Below are positions 10,890-20,223 of a DNA stretch of 64,000 nt, piece after piece (within the stretch, counting starts at the first letter, position 1; every line of letters starts with the position of its first letter). Made by a program: the position numbers and the translations under genes. Source of the DNA: Sphingobacterium daejeonense (GTDB taxonomy: Bacteria; Bacteroidota; Bacteroidia; Sphingobacteriales; Sphingobacteriaceae); NCBI RefSeq assembly GCF_901472535.1, contig NZ_LR590470.1:3658001-3722000 (forward strand). The letters run 5' to 3'. The notes below the pieces were generated by a model, which saw only the letters and a program-made list of their open reading frames with translations, was not told where the DNA came from and did not search any database.

Positions 10890-10897
10890 TAATTTTG
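10890..10897 (+). promoter_or_regulatory. aspS -7 element (TAATTTTG)
   Basis: TAATTTTG matches the Bacteroidota -7 consensus TAnnTTTG and lies 26 bp before the aspS ATG, which would leave a leader of about 20 nt. No clear TTG is seen at the -33 position. Confidence 0.6.
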
Positions 10898-10922
10898 TGG
10901 GTCAATAAAAATTGAGATAATC

Positions 10923-12683
10923 ATGCACAGAACACATACTTGTGGCGAATTAAGAATTGAAGATTTAGGAAAAAACAGTAACCCTGTCTGGATGGGTACA
11001 AAAATCACGTGACTTAGGTGGAATGACTTTCATTGATGTACGTGATAGATATGGAATAACACAACTGACGTTCAATAGCGAGGATGATGAAACCCTGTGC
11101 AGCAATGCACGTGATTTGGGTAGAGAATATGTAATTAAGGTAACAGGAACCGTTATAGAACGCTCAAGCAAAAACCCAAAACTCCCTACCGGAGACATTG
11201 AAATCAAAGTGAGTAATTTAGAAATTCTGAATGAGTCAAAATTACCTCCATTTACTATAGAAGATGAAACTGATGGTGGTGAAGACATCAGAATGAAATA
11301 TCGTTACCTTGACATCCGCAGAAACCCTGTTAAAAACAGCTTGCTATTCCGTCATAAAGTAACACAAGAGGTCAGAAATTATTTATCAGGGTTGGATTTC
11401 TGCGAAATCGAAACGCCTTATTTAATAAAGTCTACTCCAGAAGGTGCAAGAGATTTTATTGTCCCTTCACGTATGAACCCAGGCCAATTTTATGCCCTGC
11501 CACAATCCCCACAAACTTTTAAACAGTTGTTGATGGTAGGTGGAATGGACAAATATTTCCAAATCGTGAAAATGTTTCCGCGATGAGGATTTACGCGCAG
11601 ATAGACAACCAGAGTTCACTCAGATTGACTGTGAAATGTCTTTCGTAGAACAAGAGGATATATTAAATGTATTTGAGGGGATGACTCGTCATTTATTGAA
11701 GACTATCCACGGCATTGAAGTCGCTGAATTTCCGAGAATGACTTTTGATGAGGCGATGCGTACTTATGGTAACGACAAACCTGATATTCGTTTTGGAATG
11801 AAATTCGGGGAATTGAATGATGTCGCTCAGCACAAGGATTTCGCTATTTTCAATAATGCAGAATTGGTGGTCGGCATTGCTGTACCGGGAGCGGCTTCTT
11901 ATACCAGAAAACAGATCGATGAATTGGTAGATTGGGTAAAACGTCCTCCAAGTAGGTGCTTCAGGAATGGTATATGTAAAATGTGAAGCTGACGGCACTT
12001 TCAAATCTTCGGTAGATAAATTCTATGATCAAGCAGATTTAGCTAAATGGGCGGAAGCAAACTGGCGCTAAAGCTGGAGATTTGATTTTAATCCTTTCGG
12101 GTCCTGCAAATAAAACAAGAGCTCAACTGAGCGCACTTCGTATGGAATTGGGTAACCGTATGGGTTTACGCAAGCCTGATGAGTTTGCACCGCTATGGGT
12201 AATTGACTTCCCATTATTGGAATGGGACGAAGAGACAGAGCGTTTCCATGCTATGCACCACCCATTTACTTCTCCAAAAATTGAGGATATGCCTTTGTTG
12301 GACAGTGATCCAGGAAAAGTGCGCGCGAATGCTTATGACTTAGTGCTGAATGGTAATGAGATTGGTGGTGGATCTATCCGTATCCATGACAAAAGATATG
12401 CAAGCATTGATGTTCAAGCATCTTGGATTTACACCAGAACAAGCTCAGGACCAATTTGGTTTCTTGATGAACGCTTTCCAATATGGAGCTCCTCCACATG
12501 GTGGTTTGGCATTCGGACTTGACCGTTTGACAGCAATCTTGGGCGGACAAGAAACTATTCGAGACTTCATTGCATTCCCTAAAAACAATTCAGGACGTGA
12601 TGTTATGATCGATGCGCCTGCAGAAAATTGCTAAAGAACAATTGGATGAATTGAGCATCAGCTTGATTGAACCAAAGAAATAA
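10923..12683 (+). CDS. aspS: AspS, aspartyl-tRNA synthetase (frame broken)
   Basis: AspS is a class II synthetase that charges tRNA-Asp. The ATG at 10923 starts [18 protein letters not shown] shift then leads to the OB-fold anticodon-binding part with [13 protein letters not shown]. The catalytic core follows with motif 1-like [13 protein letters not shown] and, across another break at 11585, motif 2 [16 protein letters not shown]. The family-specific insertion domain comes next, then motif 3 [13 protein letters not shown] near the C-terminus. The span is about 586 aa, as expected for the bacterial type. At least five breaks are needed (near 10975, 11580, 11950, 12065 and 12460, plus one near 12625), all read as sequence errors. 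A stem-loop terminator follows 18 bp after the stop. Confidence 0.95.
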
Positions 12684-12700
12684 CAATACAATCGATATTT

Positions 12701-12743
12701 ATAAAGCGGTCTTTCTTAATTAGGTTGACCGCTTTATTATTTT
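12701..12743 (+). terminator. Rho-independent terminator after aspS
   Basis: A perfect 11-bp stem, ATAAAGCGGTC (12701-12711) with GACCGCTTTAT (12727-12737), is followed by a T-rich stretch. Confidence 0.8.
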
Positions 12744-12814
12744 CGGAATTTTTGCACAGCAGGGATTTTATAAACATTCTTGAAGGTATCACAGATAATT
12801 TTTTATCTTTAAAA

Positions 12815-12847
12815 TTGGTTGATTTTCACGGTCAACCTTTAATTTTG
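12815..12847 (+). promoter_or_regulatory. Promoter of the LutB-like gene
   Basis: TAATTTTG at 12840-12847 matches the Bacteroidota -7 element, and TTG at 12819-12821 lies 18 bp upstream in the -33 position. The predicted transcript start, near 12854, lies just before the ATG at 12871. This argues against the longer open frame that begins inside the aspS terminator. Confidence 0.65.
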
Positions 12848-12870
12848 CAATTAGCAACGAAATCATCCCT

Positions 12871-14254
12871 ATGGCCACAGACAGTAGCAGATAAATTCTT
12901 GAAGGATAGTGCTTCAAAATCATTTGATTTACAGCATCGTCAGGTTATCAGTAATAATATTGATAAGTATGAGATTGCTTTTGAAAAGGGAAAGAGCAAG
13001 TTTTTTGACTTGGAGAACAGCAAGACCAAGGCTAATTTGATCAAATGGAAAGCTATTGAAAACTTGGACCGCTATTTATTGGATTTTGAGTCTAATTTTA
13101 CGGCCAAGGGTGGCAAGGTTATATGGGCAAATGATGCTGCCGAGGCTCGGGAAGAGATTTGGCGCATTATGGAACATCACCAAGCCAAGTCTGTCGTGAA
13201 ATCAAAATCAATGGCAACCGAAGAAATTGAACTCAATCATTTCTTGGAATCCAAAAACATCGAAACCATAGAAAGTGACCTCGGTGAATTTATAATTCAA
13301 TTGCTGGGTCAAAAACCCTATCATTTCGTAACTCCTGCTATGCACTTAAGCTTGGAAGAAATTGCCAAGTTATTTCACGAAAAATTTGACACACCTCTTG
13401 AAGCAACTGCTGAGGAACTCACCATGAAGGCTCGTGAAATCCTGCGTGAGAAATACACCACTGCGGACGTAGGTATTACAGGTGCAAATTTTTTGTTGGC
13501 AGACACCGGTAGCATTGCCATTACCGAAAACGAAGGTAATGCAAGACTGACCACAACATTTCCAAAAGTTCATATCGCCGTGGTAGGAATTGAAAAAGTG
13601 TTGCCAAGCATCAATGACCTCGACTTATTTTGGCCTCTCCTATCAACGCATGGTACTGGTCAGAACCTGACCGTTTATAATACGGTACTTTCTGGTCCTC
13701 GAAAAATCTCGGAATACGACGGACCTGAGGACATGTACGTCATCTTGCTAGATAATGGAAGAACAAATGTTCTGGAACAAAAAGATCAACGCCAAGGACT
13801 TTATTGTATCCGCTGTGGAGCATGCTTGAACGTGTGTCCAATCTACCAAAATATCGGCGGACATACTTATGAAACAACCTACCAAGGCCCAATTGGCTCT
13901 CTAATTTCACCGCATCTAAATGGCATGAAGGAGTTCAAACATTTGAGTTATGCTTCTTCCCTGTGTGGTAAATGTACCGAAGTTTGTCCGGTAGGCATTG
14001 ATATTCAAAAGATGTTGCTCTTGAATCGTAGAGATGCTGTACAACAAGACCTCGTGAGTTCGGTCGAGAAAAAAGGATGGAGTATGTTTACTTGGGCAAT
14101 ACAAAAGAGGAAACTCCTAGATTTCTTTGGCGGAAAAACCAAAAACTTCTTCGCTCGAAACTTCTTCAAAAAAGCGTGGGGCAATAAAAGAGAATTGCCA
14201 AAAATCGCCGATAAATCCTTTACTCAACAATGGAAAGAGAAAAAGAAGGATTAG
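12871..14254 (+). CDS. LutB-like iron-sulfur protein (LUD domain plus 2x 4Fe-4S)
   Basis: LutB-type proteins belong to the LutABC system that oxidises L-lactate. The protein has an N-terminal LUD/DUF162 domain, including TAEELTMKAREILR and GITGANFLLADTGSIAITENEGN. A ferredoxin-like part follows with two cysteine clusters, CIRCGACLNVCP and CGKCTEVCP, each able to hold a 4Fe-4S centre. The C-terminal tail is basic. The open frame extends back to a TTG inside the aspS terminator, which is not a credible start. The ATG at 12871 sits after a good promoter and needs one extra base removed near 12889 to join the frame at ADKFLKDSA. No lutA or lutC lies alongside, so the partner subunits must be elsewhere. 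Confidence 0.85.
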
Positions 14255-14257
14255 ATA

Positions 14258-14310
14258 TGAGATGTGGGATGTGAGATGTGAGATTTGAGATGTGGGATTT
14301 GAGATGTGGG
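14258..14310 (+). repeat. Heptamer tandem repeat TGRGATK after the LutB-like stop
   Basis: About seven and a half units of 7 bp follow each other without gaps: TGAGATG, TGGGATG, TGAGATG, TGAGATT, TGAGATG, TGGGATT and TGAGATG. The array begins 3 bp after the stop codon. The same heptamer family recurs after the MCE gene at 41073. Confidence 0.85.
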
Positions 14311-14337
14311 AAAAGAAATTGGTGAAATAAAGATTTT

Positions 14338-14370
14338 ACTTTATTTATACTTTATTTATACTTTATTTAT
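14338..14370 (+). repeat. Three perfect copies of an 11-bp repeat
   Basis: ACTTTATTTAT occurs three times end to end, at 14338, 14349 and 14360, directly before a terminator stem. It looks like simple slippage, and no role is visible. Confidence 0.8.
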
Positions 14371-14375
14371 AATAG

Positions 14376-14411
14376 AAATAGGGAGTTTGGATTCAGGCTC
14401 CCTATTTTTTA
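14376..14411 (+). terminator. Terminator downstream of the LutB-like gene
   Basis: AAATAGGGAG (14376-14385) pairs with CTCCCTATTT (14398-14407), and the right arm continues into a T-run. Confidence 0.8.
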
Positions 14412-14526
14412 TTGTTGTATTTAAGGAATATAAAGAATTAATACCAAAATTGATTGTTTTTTAACACATGATTAATATTAATTAACCATTTTGACCAAAA
14501 GTAATTATCTATTAAACATTTACCGT

Positions 14527-15063
14527 ATGAAAACAATCACATCATTGCTATGCTTGATGATTTTGGCATCCGCATTAAAAGCTCAAAAATTAGTTAACGA
14601 CAGTACGTTAATGATCAATGACAGTCTGCAAATTCAAATTTATGATCAAATCCTGGTCAATGTTCCTCATTCCTATGAGTTTGTTTCTATTGAAGAGCAC
14701 AAGCGTCATAATGTTAGTTTATCAAATCTAGGGAAAGTAGGTCTTGCTGCTGGTGCAACTATTGGATTAGCTGGAGTTACTTCCGAAAATTTGGGTATTG
14801 TGCATGGTGGGATTAAGGTAATTTCGGGTTCATCGGTACTTTCAGGCGCTGGATTGACACAAGAAGCCATCAATGAAATGAAGGTTTCAAAAAATGCCAA
14901 ACATATTATAGGAAAAACTTTGAGAATCGTTTCATTTGAAAAGAAAGGATCAAAAAAAGATGGCTATGCGTATGAAGTCATAACAAACGTACCAGGTGAA
15001 AAGAAAAGATACAAAATCGACATTGCTCAAGCTCTTCGATTAAATGAAATTATCATTCTATAA
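14527..15063 (+). CDS. Hypothetical secreted protein
   Basis: I do not recognise this family. The start chosen is the ATG at 14527, because it opens a clear Sec signal peptide (MKTITSLLCLMILASALKAQ, cleavage after about residue 20). The upstream extension of the frame would bury that signal. The mature part, about 158 aa, has a central glycine/alanine-rich stretch (LGKVGLAAGATIGLAG, then SGSSVLSGAG). That stretch could be a hydrophobic hairpin. A lysine-rich C-terminal half follows with KRYKIDIAQALRLNE. The gene stands alone between two terminators, so the context gives no clue to its role. Confidence 0.7.
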   Translation: MKTITSLLCLMILASALKAQKLVNDSTLMINDSLQIQIYDQILVNVPHSYEFVSIEEHKRHNVSLSNLGKVGLAAGATIGLAGVTSENLGIVHGGIKVISGSSVLSGAGLTQEAINEMKVSKNAKHIIGKTLRIVSFEKKGSKKDGYAYEVITNVPGEKKRYKIDIAQALRLNEIIIL

Positions 15064-15078
15064 CAAAATTAAAAAACA

Positions 15079-15112
15079 AGCCAGGCTCAAATTGAACCTG
15101 GCTCGTTATTTT
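15079..15112. terminator. Shared terminator between convergent genes
   Basis: AGCCAGG (15079-15085) and CCTGGCT (15097-15103) form a stem between the plus-strand secreted protein and the minus-strand vWA gene. T-rich DNA follows on the plus side. Confidence 0.65.
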
Positions 15113-15127
15113 AACAACCTTACTAAT

Positions 15128-16975
15128 CTATTTCTCAGTATCTAAAATTGATTTGCTATTTTCTGCTAGTCGAATAAATTCTGCTCTATATCCTTCATCG
15201 TCTTTTCCTTTTGCTGCTTTTGCTCTAGCCACTAAACTTTCAAAACTGGAGTTTTGCTTATAATCCGAGTTGCGAAGCAACATGCCAAATTCAGCAACAG
15301 CGGTTGCAAACCTGAAGTCTTCCGAAACTGCATCCAGAGGTTTTGCTACATTGGTTACTATCGTTTGCTGTAATTGACTCTTATCGGATTCTGGATCTTT
15401 ATAACGGAACTTAACCGTTGCTAGTTCCCCATTTTTTGAACCCACATTTGGTTTATCATTATTTTGATATTTCAGTGGATCTACGGTTCCAATAATTGAG
15501 CTCTTCACACCAACAGGAATAATTTCATAAATTGCTGTTACGGTATGCCCTACCCCCATATCACCACCAAGTTTTGCATCATTATTAAAATCTTCTGCTT
15601 CCAACAAACGATTCTCATAACCTACCAATCTATAGCCTTGAACATAAGCCGGATTAAATTCCACCTGAATTTTAACGTCTTTGGCAACTGTAAACAATGT
15701 CGCACCGAACTCAGTAATCATTGCTTTCCTAGCCTCAGAGATATTATCTATATAAGCATAATTTCCATGACCTTTATTTGCTAAGGTTTCCATTTTGCTA
15801 TCCTTTAGATTTCCCATGCCATAACCCAAAACCGTTAAATGAACTCCACTTTCTCTTTCTTTGGCAATTAGGTCTTCCATTGCTTCATTGCTAGATTCAC
15901 CTACATTAAAGTCGCCATCAGAAGCTAATATGATTCTATTATTTCCGCCCTTGATAAAGTTTTGTCTAGCGATCTGATAAGCCTTTTTGATACCTGCTGC
16001 ACCTGCAGTAGAGCCGCCAGCAACTAATTCGTCAATCGCTGTTTTAATTTTCATTTTTTGGTCACCCTTTGTACTTTCCAATGGTACCCCAGCACTTCCT
16101 GCATAGGTTACTATAGCTACTTTATCTTCTGGTCTCAACTGATCGACCAATAATTTCAAAGAAGATTGAACCAAAGGCAATTTATTATTTGCCATCATAG
16201 AACCCGAAACATTCAATCAGGGAAAACCAAATTTGAAGGCTTCAGATCTCCCTTAGGAATATCTTTAGCTTTTAATGCTATACGCATCAATTGATGTTCT
16301 TTGTTCCATGGAGCTGTCGTAAGCTCGGTATATATTTTTACAGGATCTCCATTGGTAGGTGCTTGTAGATCGTATTGAAAATAATTGATCATTTCTTCTA
16401 CCCTTACCGCATCCTTTTGTGGCAACTGACCCGAATTTATTATTCTTCTCACATTACTATAAGATGCTGCATCTACATCGACTGCAAAAGTAGAAAGTGC
16501 TTCTTTGGTTGGAGAAATAAATCCATTTTCTTCAAAACGTTGATATTCCTCATTATGCTGCGGCTTAGGTTGTATATATATTCCTGCGACACGACCACGC
16601 ACTTGCGCAGTGGACATAACAGTTGGTACCTGCTTCGCTTGAGATTCATAGCCAAGCACAACAATTTCTTCCAAATTATGTGATTCTGCTTTCAACAAAA
16701 CATCTATCTTCTTTTTCTTACCAACTTTTATTTTCTGAGTTTCAAAACCCAAGAATTTAAATAAAAAGAACATCACTATCTTCAACCTTTATGCTGTATG
16801 CTCCATTATTGTCAGTAAGAGTTGCAGTATTTTTCCCTTGAACACTAATTTCAACTCCTGAAAGAACTGCTTTACTATCGGCGTCCTTGACAGTACCAGT
16901 AATTGTTCTTTGTTGGGCTAGTCCGCTACTACCTAGAGTAAGCAAAAGGACTATAAAAGCAAATATTTTATTCAT
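15128..16975 (-). CDS. vWA-domain protein with N-terminal CarbopepD-like domain (YfbK type, frame broken)
   Basis: This is a secreted vWA protein of the YfbK type, whose function is not established. From the ATG at 16975 it has a signal peptide ending SSGLAQ, then a carboxypeptidase-regulatory-like domain (ITGTVKDADSKAVLSGVEI). A SusC-plug-like motif EEIVVLGYES follows, then a YfbK-type segment with FAVDVDAASYSNVRR. The vWA domain starts at the MIDAS motif. A C-terminal segment typical of these proteins ends with SILDTEK. The total is about 615 aa. Breaks lie near 16780 and 16215. At the latter, removing one C and one A restores VFLIDVSGSM, so the MIDAS aspartate is really there. It is divergent from the ECF sigma gene. 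Confidence 0.85.
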
Positions 16976-17054
16976 GACTAGTAAATTTTGTCAAGGGATG
17001 CATAAAAAATCAAATTTCCATAAACGAGAAAAAAAATTTATTTTTCAGCAGTAA

Positions 17055-17631
17055 ATGAGCAATAGGACCTTGTCAAAACAGCGCAATCAAACAGATGAAG
17101 ATCTGCTCGGAGACTACCTTCGGGAAGGAGACCTCCGCTACCTAGGCGACCTCTATCAACGACATAGCGAAATGGTCTATTATGTGTGTTTACGCTATTT
17201 CAAAGAGCCTGAGCGCAGCAAGGACGCGGTCATGCAGATCTTTGAAGAACTTATCGACAAGGTAAAGAAACAAGACATCCAAGACTTCCCCCGCTGGCTT
17301 TATGTAGTCAGCAAGAACCATTGCTTAATGGCCCTGCGATCTGCAAAAAACAAGGTTGAAATTGTTACAGATAATTTTGTGGAATTTTCTATGAACCTGC
17401 ATCAGGAGGAAAACTATCAAGAGAGGGAGGAACAATTATTGAGATTAGAAAGCTGTTTGGATACATTGATCGAGAAACAAAAAAGAAGTATCCAATTATT
17501 CTTTATCGAACAGAAATGCTACAAAGAAGTGGTAGAAATAACCGGCTATAGCATGGAATGACGTAAAGAGTTTTATCCAAAACGGCAAAAGAAATCTTAA
17601 AAACTGCATGGAAAGGAATTCTCATGAATAA
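17055..17631 (+). CDS. ECF-type RNA polymerase sigma factor (one frame break)
   Basis: This is an extracytoplasmic-function sigma-70 factor. Region 2 is seen as DLYQRHSEMVYYVCLRYF with the downstream DAVMQIFEELIDKV and the FPRWLYVVSKNHCL signature. Region 4 begins near CLDTLIEKQKRSIQLFF and continues through YKEVVEITGYSM. The frame appears to stop at 17561. Removing one G there turns ATGGAATGA into ATGAATGAC and carries the frame on through VKSFIQNGKRNLKNCME to a stop at 17631, which completes the region 4 helix-turn-helix. It then overlaps the next ATG by 8 bp, as sigma/anti-sigma pairs usually do. The total is about 191 aa. The regulated genes may include the divergent vWA gene. Confidence 0.88.
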
Positions 17632-18924
17632 GAACTTTGACATAGCCTACTTACGTAAATACGTGAACGGAGAACTGAGCAGCTCCGAGATGTATGCTAT
17701 TGAAAAAGCTAGCCATGAGGATGAATTTTTAATGGACGTCCTTATGGGGTTGGAAGAAGAAAAGAAACTCAAAAAACCACTTGATGTTTCCGACCTGCAT
17801 ACTCCAATATTTGAAAGAAGTCATGAACCAAAAATACGCTCCTTTAGAAGTTATAGATTATTAGGTATTGCAGCATCCTTGTTATTAGTTTTTGGGTATT
17901 GGGACCATTTGGTTTCTAAATAAAGACCAAAAACAATTACATGAGACCTTGGAGGCGGCATCCGTTGAGCCAGCAGAGGTACCAACCGACACCACACTGA
18001 ACAGTATAAACCTGGACAGTCTGGAAGGTCAAAGCGACGAGGAAACATTGATAGCAATGGCAAGTCCTGAGGCAGCGCCGACTGAAGAATTAAAAGACAG
18101 CCGATCTTCAAAAACAAACTGCGTCAGCAGCACCTAAACAAGCCAATGAAGTAGACAGGATTGTGGCTCAAAACAAAGATATCTTTCTGAAAGAAGTGCC
18201 AAGAGCAGATACCAGTGGTTTTTCTGATAAAGACGAGTTGCGTATTGCTAGTAATTATGCGCCTGAACAACAAGTTTTATCAGACAATTCTCCAGTGATT
18301 CAGATTCGCAGTAAGAAGGCTCCTCAAGCAAAATTAGCCGGAGCAGTCAGTGGAATACAGGTAGACAGAGTATCTTCTTTGCAAGATGTTAAAAAACTTG
18401 CTACCGGAAGAGTATTGGATCAGCAGTCGGGAAGACCAATTGCCAATGCTTCGGTAAGAGATATTAAAACTAATGATGTGGTGATGACTGATGCAAATGG
18501 TGAATATGTAATGCCTTTGACTTCGGATAATCAGAAATTGGAAATCTTATCATTAGGCTATGAAAAAGCAAACATCATTGCCAGCAACAATAAAATCGTG
18601 CAATTGGAGCCAAGTTTTGCTCAATTGGATGAAGTTGTAGTTGTAGGTTATGGTGGCAAATCGCCGAAAGTAAAATCCGAACCTTTGGTGGGATGGGTCG
18701 CTTACAAAAAATACATAAACGACAATTCCTATCAAACCTTGTTAGGCAAAGGTTCTGTTACCTTGATATTCGACATCTCTACATTTGGACGTCCGATTGA
18801 TATCACCGTTAAGAAAACAAGCAACCCAGAACTAAACCAAAAAGCCATTCAAATTATTCAAAATGGCCCAGACTGGAAAAAAGGAAACGATGGAAAGAAA
18901 ATCGAAGTGAAAATTAGTTTTTAG
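17624..18924 (+). CDS. Anti-sigma-like membrane protein with CarbopepD and TonB-C-like domains (frame broken)
   Basis: The product begins with a short cytoplasmic part typical of anti-sigma proteins (IAYLRKYVNGELSSSEMY). One membrane helix follows (around residues 85-105, LLGIAASLLLVFG), then a long acidic linker. A carboxypeptidase-regulatory-like domain comes next (ATGRVLDQQSGRPIANASV) with the motif EVVVVGYGGK. The C-terminal part, SVTLIFDISTFGRPIDITV to KAIQIIQNGPDWKKG, resembles the TonB C-terminal fold. Breaks near 17905 and 18140 divide the frame. The total is about 433 aa. It overlaps the sigma gene by 8 bp. That it restrains this sigma factor and reads the periplasm is inferred from the architecture. 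Confidence 0.78.
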
Positions 18925-18941
18925 GTAGGTTAGACAGTAGA

Positions 18942-19202
18942 CATAAGACATAAGACTATTTCTGGATCTCTAATATCTTATGTCTATAACCAAAAGTCTA
19001 AACCTCATTATTGCTGATGGACTAATGTCTTATGTCATATGTCTATAACCACAAGGCAAAACCCCCATTCTTGTTGATGGTCCAAAGTTTTATGTCTATA
19101 AACACAATTCTAAATCCCATTCTTGGTGATGGACTAATGTTTTAGATCTAAAGTCTAATGTCTTGTGTCTTATGTCTAATGTCTATTACCACAACTATAT
19201 GC
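18942..19202. repeat. Degenerate repeats derived from the 3' end of tsaD
   Basis: Three diverged copies of a block related to the last ~40 bp of tsaD, stop codon included, lie at about 18995-19035, 19051-19093 and 19105-19140. Each is preceded by TATAACC or a close variant. The core CCATTCTTGnTGATGGnC is shared with tsaD itself at 19210-19228. An inverted AGACATAAGA/TCTTATGTCT pair (about 18937 and 18975) adds a possible stem. No gene is present here. Confidence 0.75.
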
Positions 19203-20205
19203 CTAAACCCCCATTCTTGCTAATGGTCCGATGTCTTGACCGATGAAATCTTGTTTTAGGAAACTTTTGATATCCTGCAATTGCGATCATTGCAGCATTA
19301 TCGGTGCAATATTCGAATTTAGGAATAAAGACATTCCAGTTATATTTTTGGCCCATTTCTAGGAGACCGTTGCGGAGTCCTGAGTTTGCTGACACCCCGC
19401 CTGCGATAGCAATATCCTTTACTCCGGTTTGTTTCGCTGCTTTTTTAAGCTTATTCAATAATATCGAAACGATTCTACTTTGCACGGATGCACATAGATC
19501 ATCCATTCTTTCGTCCAAGAAATTAGGATTCTTTTTAATTTCATCTTGCACTAAATATAGAATAGCAGTTTTCAGTCCCGAGAAGCTAAAATTAAGTTCG
19601 GGAATCTGAGGTTCTGGTAATTTAAAGGCATTTGGGTCACCATCTTTAGCGTGCTTATCTATCAATGGTCCACCTGGATAAGGGAGATTCAAGATTTTGG
19701 CAGTTTTATCAAAGGCTTCACCTGCGGCGTCATCCAATGTTTCTCCGATAAGGTCCATTTCAAAATAATCTTTTACCAATACAATTTGTGTATGGCCTCC
19801 TGAAACCGTAAGGCATAAGAACGGAAAATTCGGTTTTGGATTATCAATAAAGTGGGCTAATATATGTGCCTGCATATGATTCACCTCAATCAATGGAATA
19901 TCTAGGGCAAGAGCAAACGACTTTGCAAAAGAAGTTCCTACCAATAAAGCACCTAAAAGTCCAGGTCCACGCGTAAAAGCTACTGCATCTATATCATTTT
20001 TCCGTATTTTAGCAGAAGCGATAGCTTGGTCTACTGTTGGAATAATATTTTGTTGATGTGCTCGAGAAGCTAACTCAGGAACTACACCCCCATATTTAGC
20101 GTGAATTGCTTGACTAGCAATAATATTTGACTTAATTTCGCCATCTATACATATAGAGGCCGAAGTTTCATCACATGAAGATTCTATTCCTAGAATAATG
20201 GCCAT
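19203..20205 (-). CDS. tsaD: TsaD, tRNA N6-adenosine threonylcarbamoyltransferase
   Basis: TsaD, with TsaB and TsaE, transfers threonylcarbamoyl to A37 of ANN-decoding tRNAs. The N-terminus carries the ASKHA-fold signature ILGIESSCDETS. The metal-binding HMQAH (in VNHMQAHILAH), SGGHTQIVLV, and CTDNAAMIAIAGY near the C-terminus also match the family. One extra base in a T-run near 19262 throws the last residues out of frame. Corrected, the protein ends DIGPLARMGV, the usual TsaD ending, with its stop at 19203-19205. Length is about 333 aa. It is divergent from tamB. Confidence 0.96.
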
Positions 20206-20223
20206 TTTGAGAGAAGTATAAAA

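Noticed and set aside
12725..12870. Upstream extension of the LutB-like frame from a TTG at 12725
   Set aside because: It starts inside the aspS terminator, and a good promoter lies downstream of it.
15128..16785. vWA protein as two genes, one without a MIDAS motif
   Set aside because: Correcting two bases joins them and restores the motif.
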